From the NCBI GenBank assembly GCA_900541875.1, contig UQLF01000007.1, positions 33,791 through 97,790 of the forward strand: a DNA stretch of 64,000 nucleotides. Reading direction: 5' to 3'. The notes under the pieces were generated by a model. It saw only the letters and a list, made by a program, of their open reading frames with translations. It had not been told where the DNA came from and made no database searches. The stretch is from an uncultured Collinsella sp. (GTDB taxonomy: Bacteria > Actinomycetota > Coriobacteriia > Coriobacteriales > Coriobacteriaceae). The position numbers and the translations under genes are program-made. Positions 15,861 through 25,800 of this stretch are shown in pieces; the first letter of the stretch is position 1, and each line of letters begins with the position of its first letter.

Positions 15861-17528
15861 TTAGAACAGGCCGGTGATGTTGCCGTCGTTGTCGACGTCG
15901 ATGTTCTCGGCCGCGGGGACCTTGGGCAGGCCCGGCATGGTCAGAACACTGCCAGTCAGTGCGACCACAAAGTGGGCACCGGCGGAAACCTTGAGCTCGC
16001 GCACCGTAATGCGGAAGTTCTCGGGAGCGCCCAGGGCCTTGGCGTTGTCGCTAAAGCTGTACTGCGTCTTGGCCACGCACACCGGCAGGTTGCCAAAGCC
16101 GTTCTCGCGCAGCTCGGCGAGCTGGCGCTTGGCAGCCGGCGTAAAGTCGACGCCGTCGGCGCGGTAGACCTTGGTGGCAACAGCCTCGAGGGCATCAGCG
16201 ACATCAGCGCCGTCCTCATAGGCAAACTTGAGCTCGCTCGGCTGCTCAATCAGACGCATGACCTCATCGGCCAGGTCGAGCGCGCCCTCGCCGCCCTTGG
16301 CCCAGACCTCGGAAAGCTTAACGTTGACGCCGAGCTTCTGGCACTCGGACTCGATGAGCGCAAGCTCGGCCTCGGTGTCCGTCGGGAATCGGTTGATGGC
16401 GACCACGCAGGGCAGACCATAAACGTTCTGGATGTTGTCGACGTGACGCAGCAGGTTGGGCATGCCAGCCTTGAGCGCCTCGAGGTTCTCCTCGTTGAGG
16501 TCGGCCTTGGCGACGCCACCGTTGTACTTCAGCGCACGAGCGGTCGCGACGATCACGACGGCGCTGGGGCGAACGCCCGTCATGCGGCACTTGATGTCGA
16601 GGAATTTCTCGGCGCCCAAATCGGCACCGAAGCCGGCCTCGGTAATGGCGACATCGCCAAAGCGCATCGCCATACGCGTGGCCATGATAGAGTTGCAGCC
16701 GTGGGCAATGTTGGCGAAGGGACCGCCGTGGACAAACGCGGGCGTGCCCTCGAGCGTTTGCACCAGGTTGGGCTTGAGCGCGTCCTTAAGCAACGCGGCC
16801 ATGGCACCCTGGGCCTTAAGGTCGCGGGCACGGACGGGCTCGCCGGCAAAGCTGTAGCCGACGACGATCTCGCCCAGGCGCTCCTTGAGGTCGCTGATGC
16901 TCGTAGACAGGCACAGGATTGCCATGACCTCGGAGGCGACGGCGATATCGAAGCCGTCCTCGCGCGGCACGCCCTGGGCCTTACCGCCAATGCCGTCGAT
17001 AACGTGGCGCAGCTGACGGTCGTTCATATCGACGACGCGCTTCCAAGTGATGCGCTTAACGTCAATACCGAGCTGATTGCCCTGCTGAATATGGTTGTCG
17101 AGCATGGCGGCCAGCAGGTTATTGGCAGCACCGATAGCGTGGAAGTCGCCGGTAAAGTGCAGGTTGATATCCTCCATGGGGATGACCTGAGCCCAGCCGC
17201 CGCCGGCAGCACCGCCCTTAACGCCAAAGACGGGGCCGAGCGAAGGCTCGCGCAGGGCCACGGCACTCTTGACGCCGCGACGACGCAGGCCATCGGCCAG
17301 ACCGATGGTCGTGGTGGTCTTGCCCTCGCCCGCAGGCGTTGGGTTGATAGCGGTCACGAGGACGAGCTTGGCCTGGTGATCGGTCGGCTCGTTGAGCAGT
17401 GAATAGTCAACCTTAGCCTTGTCGAAGCCGTACGGAATCAGGTGCTTTACGTCGACGCCGGCGTTCTTAGCCACCTCGGTAATGGGCAGCGGCGTGACGG
17501 AACGTGCGATTTCGATGTCAGTAGGCAT
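15861..17528 (-). CDS. fhs: formate--tetrahydrofolate ligase
   Basis: This cytoplasmic enzyme makes 10-formyl-THF from formate, THF and ATP. The protein is 555 residues, the normal length. It has the P-loop TPAGEGKTTTTIGLADGL, the conserved LREPSLGPVFGVKGGAAGGG stretch and the C-terminal signature region (GDIMTMPGLPKVPAA-like, here TGSVLTMPGLPKVPAA). The ATG at 17528 has AAAGGA 6 nt upstream; the longer open frame is not supported. The gene stands alone, but with fchA and folD 11 kb away it completes a formate to methylene-THF route. It could run in either direction, for purine and thymidylate C1 supply or for ATP recovery from formyl-THF. Confidence 0.97.
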   Translation of the reverse strand: MPTDIEIARSVTPLPITEVAKNAGVDVKHLIPYGFDKAKVDYSLLNEPTDHQAKLVLVTAINPTPAGEGKTTTTIGLADGLRRRGVKSAVALREPSLGPVFGVKGGAAGGGWAQVIPMEDINLHFTGDFHAIGAANNLLAAMLDNHIQQGNQLGIDVKRITWKRVVDMNDRQLRHVIDGIGGKAQGVPREDGFDIAVASEVMAILCLSTSISDLKERLGEIVVGYSFAGEPVRARDLKAQGAMAALLKDALKPNLVQTLEGTPAFVHGGPFANIAHGCNSIMATRMAMRFGDVAITEAGFGADLGAEKFLDIKCRMTGVRPSAVVIVATARALKYNGGVAKADLNEENLEALKAGMPNLLRHVDNIQNVYGLPCVVAINRFPTDTEAELALIESECQKLGVNVKLSEVWAKGGEGALDLADEVMRLIEQPSELKFAYEDGADVADALEAVATKVYRADGVDFTPAAKRQLAELRENGFGNLPVCVAKTQYSFSDNAKALGAPENFRITVRELKVSAGAHFVVALTGSVLTMPGLPKVPAAENIDVDNDGNITGLF

Positions 17529-17672
17529 GGGCGGTCCTTTCGTTACCGAATGAGAAAAAGACCAATTCAGCATAGCACGGGCGCGCAATAGTAAAACGCC
17601 CATAACCGATGAACGGCGATATGTTTACCCGATGCCCAGCGATAGCCCAACAGCCCGCCAAAACAAAGCGCC

Positions 17673-18740
17673 CTAAACGGTAGGTTCAATCCCCAGGTGC
17701 TCAAAGGTGCGAAGGGTTGCCTGACGGCCCTGCGGCGTACGAATCATCAACCCGCATTGCAGCAAATAGGGCTCATAGACATCCTCGAGCGTGCCCGGGT
17801 CCTCGCCCACCGCGCTGGCAAGGGTCGTAAGTCCCACGGCACGACCGGAGAACGTCTTGGCGAGCGTCTCCAAAATGCGAATATCCATCCAGTCCAGACC
17901 GAGCTCGTCGATCTCGAAGAACTCGAGTGCCTGACGGCAGATATCGAGCTCAATGGGACCGTTGCCGCGCACCTGCGCATAGTCGCGCACGCGCTTGAGC
18001 AGGCGGTTGGCAAGACGCGGCGTGCCGCGCGAACGCGAGCCGATCTCGAGTGCACTGGGATGGTCGATCGTCACGCCCAGGATAGTCGCCGAGCGCGTCA
18101 CAATCTGCGCGAGCTCCTCGACCGTGTAGTAATCCAGGCGATACGAAATGCCAAAGCGGTCGCGCAACGGGCCGGTCAACATGCCTGAGCGGGTCGTTGC
18201 CGCTACCAGCGTAAACTTAGGAATATCCAGGCGAATCGAGCGCGCCGCCGGACCCTTGCCGATCACGATATCGAGCGCAAAGTCCTCCATCGCGGGGTAC
18301 AGGACCTCCTCGACCGAACGGTTGAGGCGGTGGATCTCGTCGATAAACAGCACATCACCCGGCTGCAAGTTAGTAAGGATGGCCGCCAGGTCGCCCGTGC
18401 GCGCGATGGCGGGGCCACTCGTGGTCTTGATCTGAGCGCCCAGCTCGTTGGCGATAACGGTGGCCAGCGTGGTCTTGCCCAGGCCCGGAGGACCCGAGAA
18501 AATCACGTGGTCGAGCGTCTCGCCACGGTTCTGCGCCGCTTCGATCAACACGCGCAGGCTCTGCTTGATGTGCTCCTGGCCGCAGTAGTCGTCCAGGCGC
18601 TGGGGGCGCAAAGTGCGGTCGACATCGAGGTCCTCGGCCGTCAGCTCCGAGCCCACCATGCGCTCGCCGTGCGCCATGGATGCCGCCGGCGAGTTACCGG
18701 GCGTCGCCCACAGGTCCTGAGAGTCATCGGCTTCCCACAT
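17673..18740 (-). CDS. ruvB: Holliday junction branch migration helicase RuvB
   Basis: This AAA+ motor ATPase drives branch migration with RuvA. The protein is 355 residues, with Walker A GPPGLGKTTLA, Walker B VLFIDEIHRL, sensor TRSGML and the C-terminal winged-helix DNA-binding region (RGTPRLANRLLKRVRDYA). Its ATG at 18740 shares one base with the ruvA stop (TGATG), so the two are translationally coupled. It is the last gene of ruvC-ruvA-ruvB. The first 30 residues before the conserved LRPQRLDDYCGQ are an unusually long leader. Confidence 0.97.
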   Translation of the reverse strand: MWEADDSQDLWATPGNSPAASMAHGERMVGSELTAEDLDVDRTLRPQRLDDYCGQEHIKQSLRVLIEAAQNRGETLDHVIFSGPPGLGKTTLATVIANELGAQIKTTSGPAIARTGDLAAILTNLQPGDVLFIDEIHRLNRSVEEVLYPAMEDFALDIVIGKGPAARSIRLDIPKFTLVAATTRSGMLTGPLRDRFGISYRLDYYTVEELAQIVTRSATILGVTIDHPSALEIGSRSRGTPRLANRLLKRVRDYAQVRGNGPIELDICRQALEFFEIDELGLDWMDIRILETLAKTFSGRAVGLTTLASAVGEDPGTLEDVYEPYLLQCGLMIRTPQGRQATLRTFEHLGIEPTV

Positions 18741-19360
18741 CACGCATCCATTCCGAGTCGCTTAAGCGCCGCGCCGAGCAGATCCTCGACACGCATATTC
18801 TGCCCATCATACCCGCTCAGGGCAACATCGGTCTCCTGCGGGCTAAAGCCCATGGAAAGGAGCGCCGCACGGGCATCATCGATGGCCGAGGGAGCAGCAG
18901 CGGGCACGGGCATCGCAACCTGGCCGGGAATCACGTCGACCGGCACAAAGCCCTTATCCTTGGCAAAGGTGCTCTTGAGTTCCAGGATCAGGCGCTGAGC
19001 TGTCTTTTTGCCCACACCGGGTACCTTGGCCATGCCCTTGTCGTCCTCGGCCATCACCAGCGAATACAGCTGCCCCACGGTATAGGTGGAAAGCACGGCA
19101 AGCGCCAGGCGCGGGCCAACGCCCGAAACGGACACGAGCCGGTCGAACATCGTGCGCTCATCCTTTGAGGAAAAACCGAAAAGTGTCATGGCGTCCTCGC
19201 GCACCTGCATGCGCGTGTAGAGGCGGACCTCGCCGCCGGGCGTCGGCAACGTGACCGCAGTGCTGCCCGAGATGCCGAGCTCAAAGCCAACGCCCGATAC
19301 ATCGACGACAGCCGAGCTCATCGTGGCCTCGACAAGCGTTCCGTGGAGCTGGGAGATCAT
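18740..19360 (-). CDS. ruvA: Holliday junction DNA-binding protein RuvA
   Basis: The protein is 206 residues and forms the tetramer that holds the junction for RuvB. Domain I is an OB fold (MISQLHGTLVEATMSSAVVDVSGVGFEL). Domain II has two helix-hairpin-helix motifs (VSGVGPRLALAVL and VPGVGKKTAQRLILELK). Domain III, which contacts RuvB, is DDARAALLSMGFSPQETDVAL near the C-terminus. The ATG at 19360 overlaps the ruvC stop by one base (TGATG); longer in-frame extensions upstream are ruvC in another frame. Confidence 0.97.
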   Translation of the reverse strand: MISQLHGTLVEATMSSAVVDVSGVGFELGISGSTAVTLPTPGGEVRLYTRMQVREDAMTLFGFSSKDERTMFDRLVSVSGVGPRLALAVLSTYTVGQLYSLVMAEDDKGMAKVPGVGKKTAQRLILELKSTFAKDKGFVPVDVIPGQVAMPVPAAAPSAIDDARAALLSMGFSPQETDVALSGYDGQNMRVEDLLGAALKRLGMDA

Positions 19361-19881
19361 CAGTATCCGGTTCCTCTCTGTTGATAGAACTCGCCACCGG
19401 TGAGGGCGCGGGTGCGGCTGAGGTTTACGTGGCAGATGGCGCAGGCCAGGGCATCGGCGGCATGGTCGGGATGCGGGTCGTGGTCGAGCTGTGTTAGAGT
19501 GCGTACCATGTAGGCGACCTGCCGCTTGTCCGCGGCGCCGGTGCCCACCACAGCCTGTTTGATCTGCATGGGCGTGTACTCGCCAATCTCGAGCGCGCAT
19601 TCCGAAAGCGCTACGAGTGCAGCACCGCGGGCATGCGCCGTGGGGATGGCCGAACGAACGTTGGCGCCAAAGTAGATACTCTCGACAGCAGCCGTGTCGG
19701 GTCGATAACGCTCGACGACATCCTTAAGGTCACGGGCGATATGCGACAGGCGCACCGCGAGCGGACTTCCGGCACTGGTCTCGATGCAGCCATAGGCACG
19801 GCAGCGAACCTCGCCGCGCCGCTCCTCGATAATCCCCCAACCCGTATGGGCCAAACCGGGGTCGATGCCCAAGATAACCAA
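19360..19881 (-). CDS. ruvC: Holliday junction endonuclease RuvC (TTG start)
   Basis: This resolvase nicks Holliday junctions symmetrically. Using the TTG at 19881 the protein is 173 residues, the same as E. coli RuvC, and places the first catalytic acid at Asp7 (VILGIDPGLAHTGWG). Glu67 (AVESIYFG) and the C-terminal HAADALACAICH motif supply the other metal ligands. GGAGG lies 5 nt before this TTG, while the longer frame to 19902 would run through that site. It is the first gene of the ruvCAB operon and lies just behind an SOS box. Confidence 0.95.
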   Translation of the reverse strand: MVILGIDPGLAHTGWGIIEERRGEVRCRAYGCIETSAGSPLAVRLSHIARDLKDVVERYRPDTAAVESIYFGANVRSAIPTAHARGAALVALSECALEIGEYTPMQIKQAVVGTGAADKRQVAYMVRTLTQLDHDPHPDHAADALACAICHVNLSRTRALTGGEFYQQRGTGY

Positions 19882-19936
19882 GCCAACCTCCCCTCGCCAC
19901 AAGCACAGCGCAAGACAAGGCCCCGCGCATCATTCA

Positions 19937-19950
19937 CGAACGTCTGTTCT
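19937..19950 (-). promoter_or_regulatory. LexA (SOS) operator of ruvCAB
   Basis: The sequence CGAACGTCTGTTCT contains the exact GAAC-N4-GTTC palindrome bound by LexA in Gram-positive bacteria. It lies 57 nt before the ruvC start and next to a TATTCT -10 box (19951-19956). Actinobacterial and Bacillus LexA use this motif, and ruv genes are classic SOS targets. Confidence 0.85.
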
Positions 19951-20013
19951 AGAATAACACAACAGCGACCGCATCTAGCAAGCAAGGTTGAACCATAGGT
20001 TGAGCATAAGTCA

Positions 20014-20156
20014 GCGAGCGAGTCCCTGCCGTGGCAAGGTGTCGCGAAAGAGGAGCGCCGCGTACTTTTGTACGCAAGCGACGGTTTGAGCGGCAGATTG
20101 CCCGGCAGGGGCTCGCGCAGCGTCGACTCGTTACGCGGTTTGGTGAAACCGCGTAA
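20014..20156. repeat. large nested hairpin element after the NAD-synthetase-like gene
   Basis: Successive inverted arms are GCGAGC (20014-20019/20111-20116), CCCTGCCG (20024-20031/20103-20110), GGCAA (20033-20037/20098-20102), GTCGC (20041-20045/20078-20082) and an inner perfect hairpin GCGTAC-TTTT-GTACGC (20060-20075). A separate perfect 11-bp hairpin follows (20131-20141/20146-20156). It ends 19 nt from the stop of the NAD-synthetase-like gene. It is noncoding; either a dispersed palindromic repeat or a structured RNA. Confidence 0.75.
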
Positions 20157-20175
20157 CCTTGGCCCTATCCCCAGT

Positions 20176-22161
20176 TTAGTTCTGCGAGAAAAAGGGGAAC
20201 TGCCTCGGATCTACTGGCGGGTGCGGCATCGGGCCACCCTGGGGACTACCTTGCGAGCCGCCCTGACCGCCCATCATCTTATCGATGGCGTCCTGAACCT
20301 CGCCCTCGAACTTTTTCATTCCCTCGTGTAAACGACGCTGACCGTCCTCAGAGCGCAGCTCCTCCATCTGCTCGGGCGAAATGCCCAACAGGTCACCCAA
20401 TATGCCCATCATCTCGCCACGCATGCGCTCGCTTGTATCCTCGTCGGCAAAGCGGTTCACCTCGGCGCGCGCCAGCGCATCGACCGTCATGCGTTCCTTG
20501 CCGCTCAGCCCCAGGTCGGACCACGCGAGCATGTACGGCCAGGCGCGCTCAACAAACGAACGGGCCGAGACGATCGGCGCCGTCGGCAGCATGCGGCGGG
20601 CGGCCTCGCCCTGACGCACGAGCATCAGCAGCAGCGAGCAAGCCTCGGGCTTGCCGGCGGCCATCGGGATGTCGTCGAAAGCTCGATTGCGGTCCACGTG
20701 CGCCTCGAGCGCGCCATCGACCTCACCCGGCTCAAGCCCGCCGAGCAGCTGTGCCGCGCGGTCGAGCATATCGACCGGACCGTCGAGCGTCGAGAGCGCC
20801 TGCGCCAGCACGCGCTCCATACAATCTTCCACCGCGTTGAGCGTCACGAGCTCTTGGGGCACCACGGCAGACGTGCGGTTGCGCACACGCGCCACAAACT
20901 CAAGCGTCGACAGGTACACATCGCCAAAGGGCGCAAAGTCGCCCTGGTAACCGCCGCAAAGCGCCGGCGCCGCCAGCGCATACTCGGTTTTGGACAGCGG
21001 GCTCAGCGCCATCGCACCCAGCTCGAGCGCCGTGTCCTCCAGCATGAGGCCCAGCGTGCGCGAGCGCAGACGCTCGGCATCGCCCGCCGACACGTCGCGA
21101 TCGAGCACACGCGCCGCATCCGGTGCATCGCGCTCGACAGTGCGAATGTGCAGACGCTCGGCAATGGCGCGGACGGCGGCACAGCGGGCAGCCTCGGCCT
21201 CCTCCTGCGCCGGCGTAAAGATACGGTTGCGCCCCAGCACCAGGCCAATTACGTTACGCGGACCCAGAGCGTCAACGGCCAGCGCCGCCAGCAGGGATGA
21301 CGGCAGGTCACCCTCGAGTGCCACCACAGCACGCGACGCACCGTGGGCCCGAGCGTTGTCGCGCACGGCGAGCACCAGCGCCTGCCACAACCACTCCTCG
21401 GAACGGAACTCGGGCAGTTCGTGATCTTCCAGGGCATCGAGCATCACGCCGCGCTGAATCTCCTGAACCAGCAGGCTCTCCTCAAAACACGGCGCCTGGG
21501 CCACCACGCGACCGCAGTCGTCGAGCACAAACGAACCGCCGGTATACACCGACTCGTCATAGGCACCGACCGGCGCCATGCAGGCAAACCACACGCTGCG
21601 CTTGGATGCGATCTTGCGGTAGGCGCCGCTGCGAACGGCGGCAATGGCGGCAGTCTCGCGGTCGGTCATGTCAAACGCGTTGAATTGGAAATACGCGATG
21701 AGGTCGACGCCGGTCGGCAACATCTCGAGCTCGCGGTCCAAGTCAAAAATCACGGCGATGCGCACGCCGTCCACGTCGAACACCGGCGGCGCCCAACGCG
21801 TGTCGTTGTTCTCGCCACGCTGCAGGGCAATGCTCGAACGCGCCGGCACCACATGACCGTCCTTGAGCATCATGTAGTCGAGCAGCGGTTGGCCCTCAAA
21901 CGAAACCGCCGCGGGCACGATGCAGATCATGTCAAGCTCCTGGATACGCTCGGCGACACCAGTCAAACCGGCAAGCACGTCGTGCTCAAAGTCGGCAGCG
22001 CCCACCAGGCCACCGGGCATGGCGCCCATAAAGAGCGGAGCCGGAACGCACAGCACGCGCGCCCCGCGCTCGTGGGCCAGACGAGCCTGGTCCTCGATGC
22101 GGCCGCAAATGCCCTCAACATCCCCAAGGCGCATATCGATCTGTGCAAGCGCGAGCTTCAT
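20176..22161 (-). CDS. NAD synthetase-like pseudoenzyme (nitrilase domain + synthetase domain)
   Basis: The 661-residue architecture is that of glutamine-dependent NAD synthetase, an N-terminal nitrilase-fold glutaminase followed by an ATP-pyrophosphatase domain. The catalytic residues are gone from both. The glutaminase Glu-Lys-Cys triad is replaced: PE becomes PA (Ala41), the lysine region reads PARSSIAL (around 106-113), and the cysteine of the ICED motif is Phe139 (VIFDLD). In the synthetase domain the SGGxDS P-loop reads EGDLPSS, and the following LGTGNKSE-like segment reads LSPLSKTE. The C-terminus adds a Gly/Gln/Pro tail. AAAGGG lies 7 nt before the ATG. The reading frame is intact, so it is under selection but not as an NAD synthetase. 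A scaffold or sensor role is inference. Confidence 0.8.
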   Translation of the reverse strand: MKLALAQIDMRLGDVEGICGRIEDQARLAHERGARVLCVPAPLFMGAMPGGLVGAADFEHDVLAGLTGVAERIQELDMICIVPAAVSFEGQPLLDYMMLKDGHVVPARSSIALQRGENNDTRWAPPVFDVDGVRIAVIFDLDRELEMLPTGVDLIAYFQFNAFDMTDRETAAIAAVRSGAYRKIASKRSVWFACMAPVGAYDESVYTGGSFVLDDCGRVVAQAPCFEESLLVQEIQRGVMLDALEDHELPEFRSEEWLWQALVLAVRDNARAHGASRAVVALEGDLPSSLLAALAVDALGPRNVIGLVLGRNRIFTPAQEEAEAARCAAVRAIAERLHIRTVERDAPDAARVLDRDVSAGDAERLRSRTLGLMLEDTALELGAMALSPLSKTEYALAAPALCGGYQGDFAPFGDVYLSTLEFVARVRNRTSAVVPQELVTLNAVEDCMERVLAQALSTLDGPVDMLDRAAQLLGGLEPGEVDGALEAHVDRNRAFDDIPMAAGKPEACSLLLMLVRQGEAARRMLPTAPIVSARSFVERAWPYMLAWSDLGLSGKERMTVDALARAEVNRFADEDTSERMRGEMMGILGDLLGISPEQMEELRSEDGQRRLHEGMKKFEGEVQDAIDKMMGGQGGSQGSPQGGPMPHPPVDPRQFPFFSQN

Positions 22162-22200
22162 GGCTCAGCCCTTTCCGTCGTAAACCATCGAAATCGTAGT

Positions 22201-22233
22201 AAAAGCGCCGACCGCATAATGCAGCCGGCGCTT
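22201..22233 (-). terminator. intrinsic terminator of the superoxide reductase gene
   Basis: The stem AAGCGCCG/CGGCGCTT (22226-22233 with 22203-22210) ends in TTTT on the minus strand. It separates the superoxide reductase transcript from the NAD-synthetase-like gene. Confidence 0.85.
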
Positions 22234-22278
22234 GCATGTGCATATGCTAGCTATGATACCCCGAGCGGGGGCGCGCTC

Positions 22279-22641
22279 CTAGAATGTCGCGGACCACAGC
22301 CCGTGCAGGTTGCAGTAGGCATAGACGGTACCGGTCTTGGAGCCGCCCGCGAAAAACGTCGCGGGTTTCATGCCGGGCTCAAGGTAATGGACCTCTAAGC
22401 GGCCCTCGGCCTCAAGGGCGATCCACTCAATGTAGTGCTCGGGCAGGCTGGGGTGCTCGACCGAGCCAACGCGGGCGCGAATCACGTGACCGTCGCGCTC
22501 GGTCTCGACAACAGGCACGTGCTTCTCATGCGCCGCGTCCTCAGTGTTTGCGGTCAGCTCCGTGCAACCGGCAGGGGTCGCAACGCCGTCGCCAAGGGCA
22601 GCGATGAGCTTACCGTCGGGGTCCTTAAAGAATTTCGCCAT
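22279..22641 (-). CDS. superoxide reductase (neelaredoxin/desulfoferrodoxin C-terminal type)
   Basis: This small non-haem iron protein reduces superoxide to peroxide without making oxygen, a defence of anaerobes. It is 120 residues long. The His4Cys iron site is visible: EKHVPVVE (His and the catalytic lysine), VEHPSLPEHYIEWI (two His) and YCNLHGLW (Cys and His). The N-terminal desulforedoxin domain of classical desulfoferrodoxin, with its four cysteines, is absent, so this is the single-iron form. The ATG at 22641 has GGAG 6 nt upstream. It is monocistronic, with its own terminator. Confidence 0.92.
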   Translation of the reverse strand: MAKFFKDPDGKLIAALGDGVATPAGCTELTANTEDAAHEKHVPVVETERDGHVIRARVGSVEHPSLPEHYIEWIALEAEGRLEVHYLEPGMKPATFFAGGSKTGTVYAYCNLHGLWSATF

Positions 22642-22806
22642 GATGTTCTCCTTTGCTGATGTGCCAATGTTCTTGATGGTTCTTATGCCCAAAGGCAGAC
22701 AAACCATCCACGGCATTGCAAATGAACACATAACGGATCAGGCAAGCGGTCGGGCCAAAATGCGTCGACCGTCCTGCCCACTCCAGCAGTCCCACCCCGC
22801 GCGCGG

Positions 22807-25800
22807 CTAACGCCCGTCGCCGCCGAGCAGCGCCAGGACATCCTCGCGCGTGAACAGTGCCGACGAGATGCCGTCGCCGCCGAGCACGCTGTTGACCAGA
22901 TCGCGCTTGGACTCCTGCATCTGCATAATGCGCTCCTCGATCGTGTCCTTGGCGATGAGCTTGTACACGGTCACGGTATGTTGCTGGCCAATACGGTGTG
23001 CACGGTCAGTCGCTTGGTCCTGCGCCGCCACGTTCCACCACGGGTCGTAGTGGATGACCACGTCGGCAGCCGTCAGGTTAAGGCCCACGCCGCCCGCCTT
23101 AAGCGAAATCAAAAAGACCGGAACCTCGCCCGCTTGGAACTGCGCGACCATCTTGGCGCGGCTCTCCTTAGACGAAGCGCCCGTGAGCTTAAGGAAGACG
23201 ATGTCCTCCTTGGCCAAGCGCTTACCGATGATATCGAGCATACCCGTAAACTGGCTGAACAACAGGATGCGATGTCCGCCGTCGTGGGCGCCGTGCACGA
23301 GCTCCATGCACGTATCGAGTTTGGCGCTCCCCGCCTTGTAATCCTCGTAGTGTAGACGCGGGTCGCAGCAGATCTGGCGCAGCTTGGTGAGCTCGGCGAG
23401 CACCTTGAGCTTGTCTTTCTTAAACTCGGATGACTCGCGGTGCTGCACCTGTTGGGCGATACGGTCCTGGTTGGCCAGGTAGAGCTTGCGCTGCTCGCCG
23501 GTGAGCTGCGCCATGACCGTATCCTCGATCTTCTCGGGCAGGTCGGCCACCACGTCTTCCTTGACACGGCGCAGCACAAACGGCGACACGAGCGCTTGCA
23601 GGCGAGCGGCACTGTCGCCCTCGGCATGCTCGACCGGGCTTTCGAAGCGCTTTGCAAACGATTCACGCGTGCCGAGCAGGCCCGGCATTAAAAAGTCGAA
23701 GATGCTCCAGAGCTCGGATAGGCGGTTTTCGATGGGCGTGCCCGTCAGGGCAAAGCGCACGCCGGCAGGCAAGCGCTTTGCGGCGCGCGCCACCTGGGTG
23801 AGCGGGTTTTTAATGTACTGGGCCTCATCGAGCACCGCACGGGCAAAGTCCTGCTCGACGTACTCGTCGATATCGCGCCGCATAAGGTCATACGACGTCA
23901 CGACCACGTTATGCTCGGCCACGCCGGCAATCTGTACGCGACGCTGCGCCTTGGCGCCCACGATGGCGCACACATCGAGCGAGGGCGCAAAGCGCTCCAG
24001 CTCGGCAGTCCAGTTGTACACGAGTGAGGCCGGGCATACCACGAGCGTGGGCTTGGTGTCCCCCGCCTCCACGCGCGCCAGGATATGCGCGATCATCTGG
24101 AGCGTTTTGCCCAGGCCCATGTCGTCGGCCAGGATGCCGCCAAGGCCCAGGTGTTCGAGCGAGCCGAGCCACTGGTAGCCGTCGACCTGATAGCCGCGCA
24201 GTGTGGCCTTGAGCGAGACCGGCACCGTAAAGTCCATCTTGCCGAGCGTGTCCAGACGCTCGACGGTACGGCGGAACGCAGCGTCGCGATCGGCCTCAAG
24301 CGCCGGCGTGCGCGCAAGCATGCTATCGACGAACAGGGTACTCGACGCGGGGAGCGACACGCCGTCGAGCAGGTCGACAGCATCGACACCCAGGTCCTCG
24401 GCAAGGCCAAACGCGGCGCGGGCGCCCTCGTCCAGGCGAATGATGTCGCCGGACGTAAGGCGCGCAAACGTCTGGTGGCGCTTGTACGAGTCCAGATAGA
24501 TGGCAAGGTCGGCCGCCGAAAGACCGCTCGCGCCCAATTCAACATCGAGCAGGTTGCTCTTGACGGTCGCACGCACCGAAAGCTTGGGCGCGGGACGGAC
24601 CGAAATCTGGCGCAGACGGTCGCTGAGCATAACCTCACCCAACTCGGACAGGGCAGACAGGCCCTCGGTCAGCAGGCAGAACAAGCTCTCGTCATCGCGT
24701 TCCTCAAACGCCAGACCGCCCTCGTAAAAGTCGAAATACAGGGCCGCCGTATCCATAACGCGAAACTCTGCCACCTCGTCGCGGGGCGGCACGCCCGGGC
24801 GCTGCTCTTCGAAGGGGCTGCCCGGAGCGCCCAGACTAAAGAGGTCTGCCGACCAGTCGCCGTAGGTAACCGTAATTTTGCAGGTCACGAGCCCATCGTC
24901 GACGCCGATTGCCATAGCAAAGCTCGGCTCGGGCGCCACGGTATCGAGCGCAGCGGGCGCGGTAAGGTCGGTATAGTCGCGCAAAATGGGCAGAGCCATA
25001 CGACAGAACTCCCCCACCTGGTCGGCAGCGATATGGACTGGCGTGCGACAGGGCAGCAAGCGCGATAGGAACGGCGCCGCATGCTGGGCAAACGCCACAT
25101 CGGTGCGGCGCGCACGGCGGGTGTCGACCAGATAAGCTACGTCGCCCGAAGCAAAGCAGTATGCATCGGCCGGCAGGCGCAGATCGTAGCTACCACCAGC
25201 CGCCGGCGCGATTTTGGCGGCAAGGAGCGGTGGGCGCTTAGCGGACGCCTCGTCCTCCCCTTGCGGAGACAGCTCAACCGCCACGTCATAGGTGCGATGC
25301 GTCGTCGTCCCCCGCGACCAGGCGGGCTCAAAAGAGATGGTCTGGCCGCGCAGCAGGTCCAGCACATATACGATGCTATGCTCGGACAGCGGCAACTGAC
25401 GCTCGGCGACAAAACCGCTGCGGGCAAAGTCGTACGACGCCGAACGCGAGCTTGTGATGTCATCGAGATAGGCAACTGTCGTCAAGACAAGGCTGAGCAG
25501 CTTTGTCGACACATCTTCGAAGGCTTCGGGCGTATGGACAAACGTGAGCTTCTTGCCGTACGAGAAGGTGCCGCCGCGCACGTAGGCATCGGCCATGCCG
25601 TCGATATCCTTGACCACGTAGGACACCGAACCGCAGCGAATGCGGAACTCGAGCGCCCAGCTAAAGCGGTCGGCGAACAGCGGATTGTAGTACGGCACCA
25701 ACGAGGGCTCCAACGCCGCTTTGGGGGCGTCGGGACCAACGGCACCGGCAAGCTTGCGGCGCATGCTCGCCAGCTCATCCATGCGCGCGTTCGAAAGATC

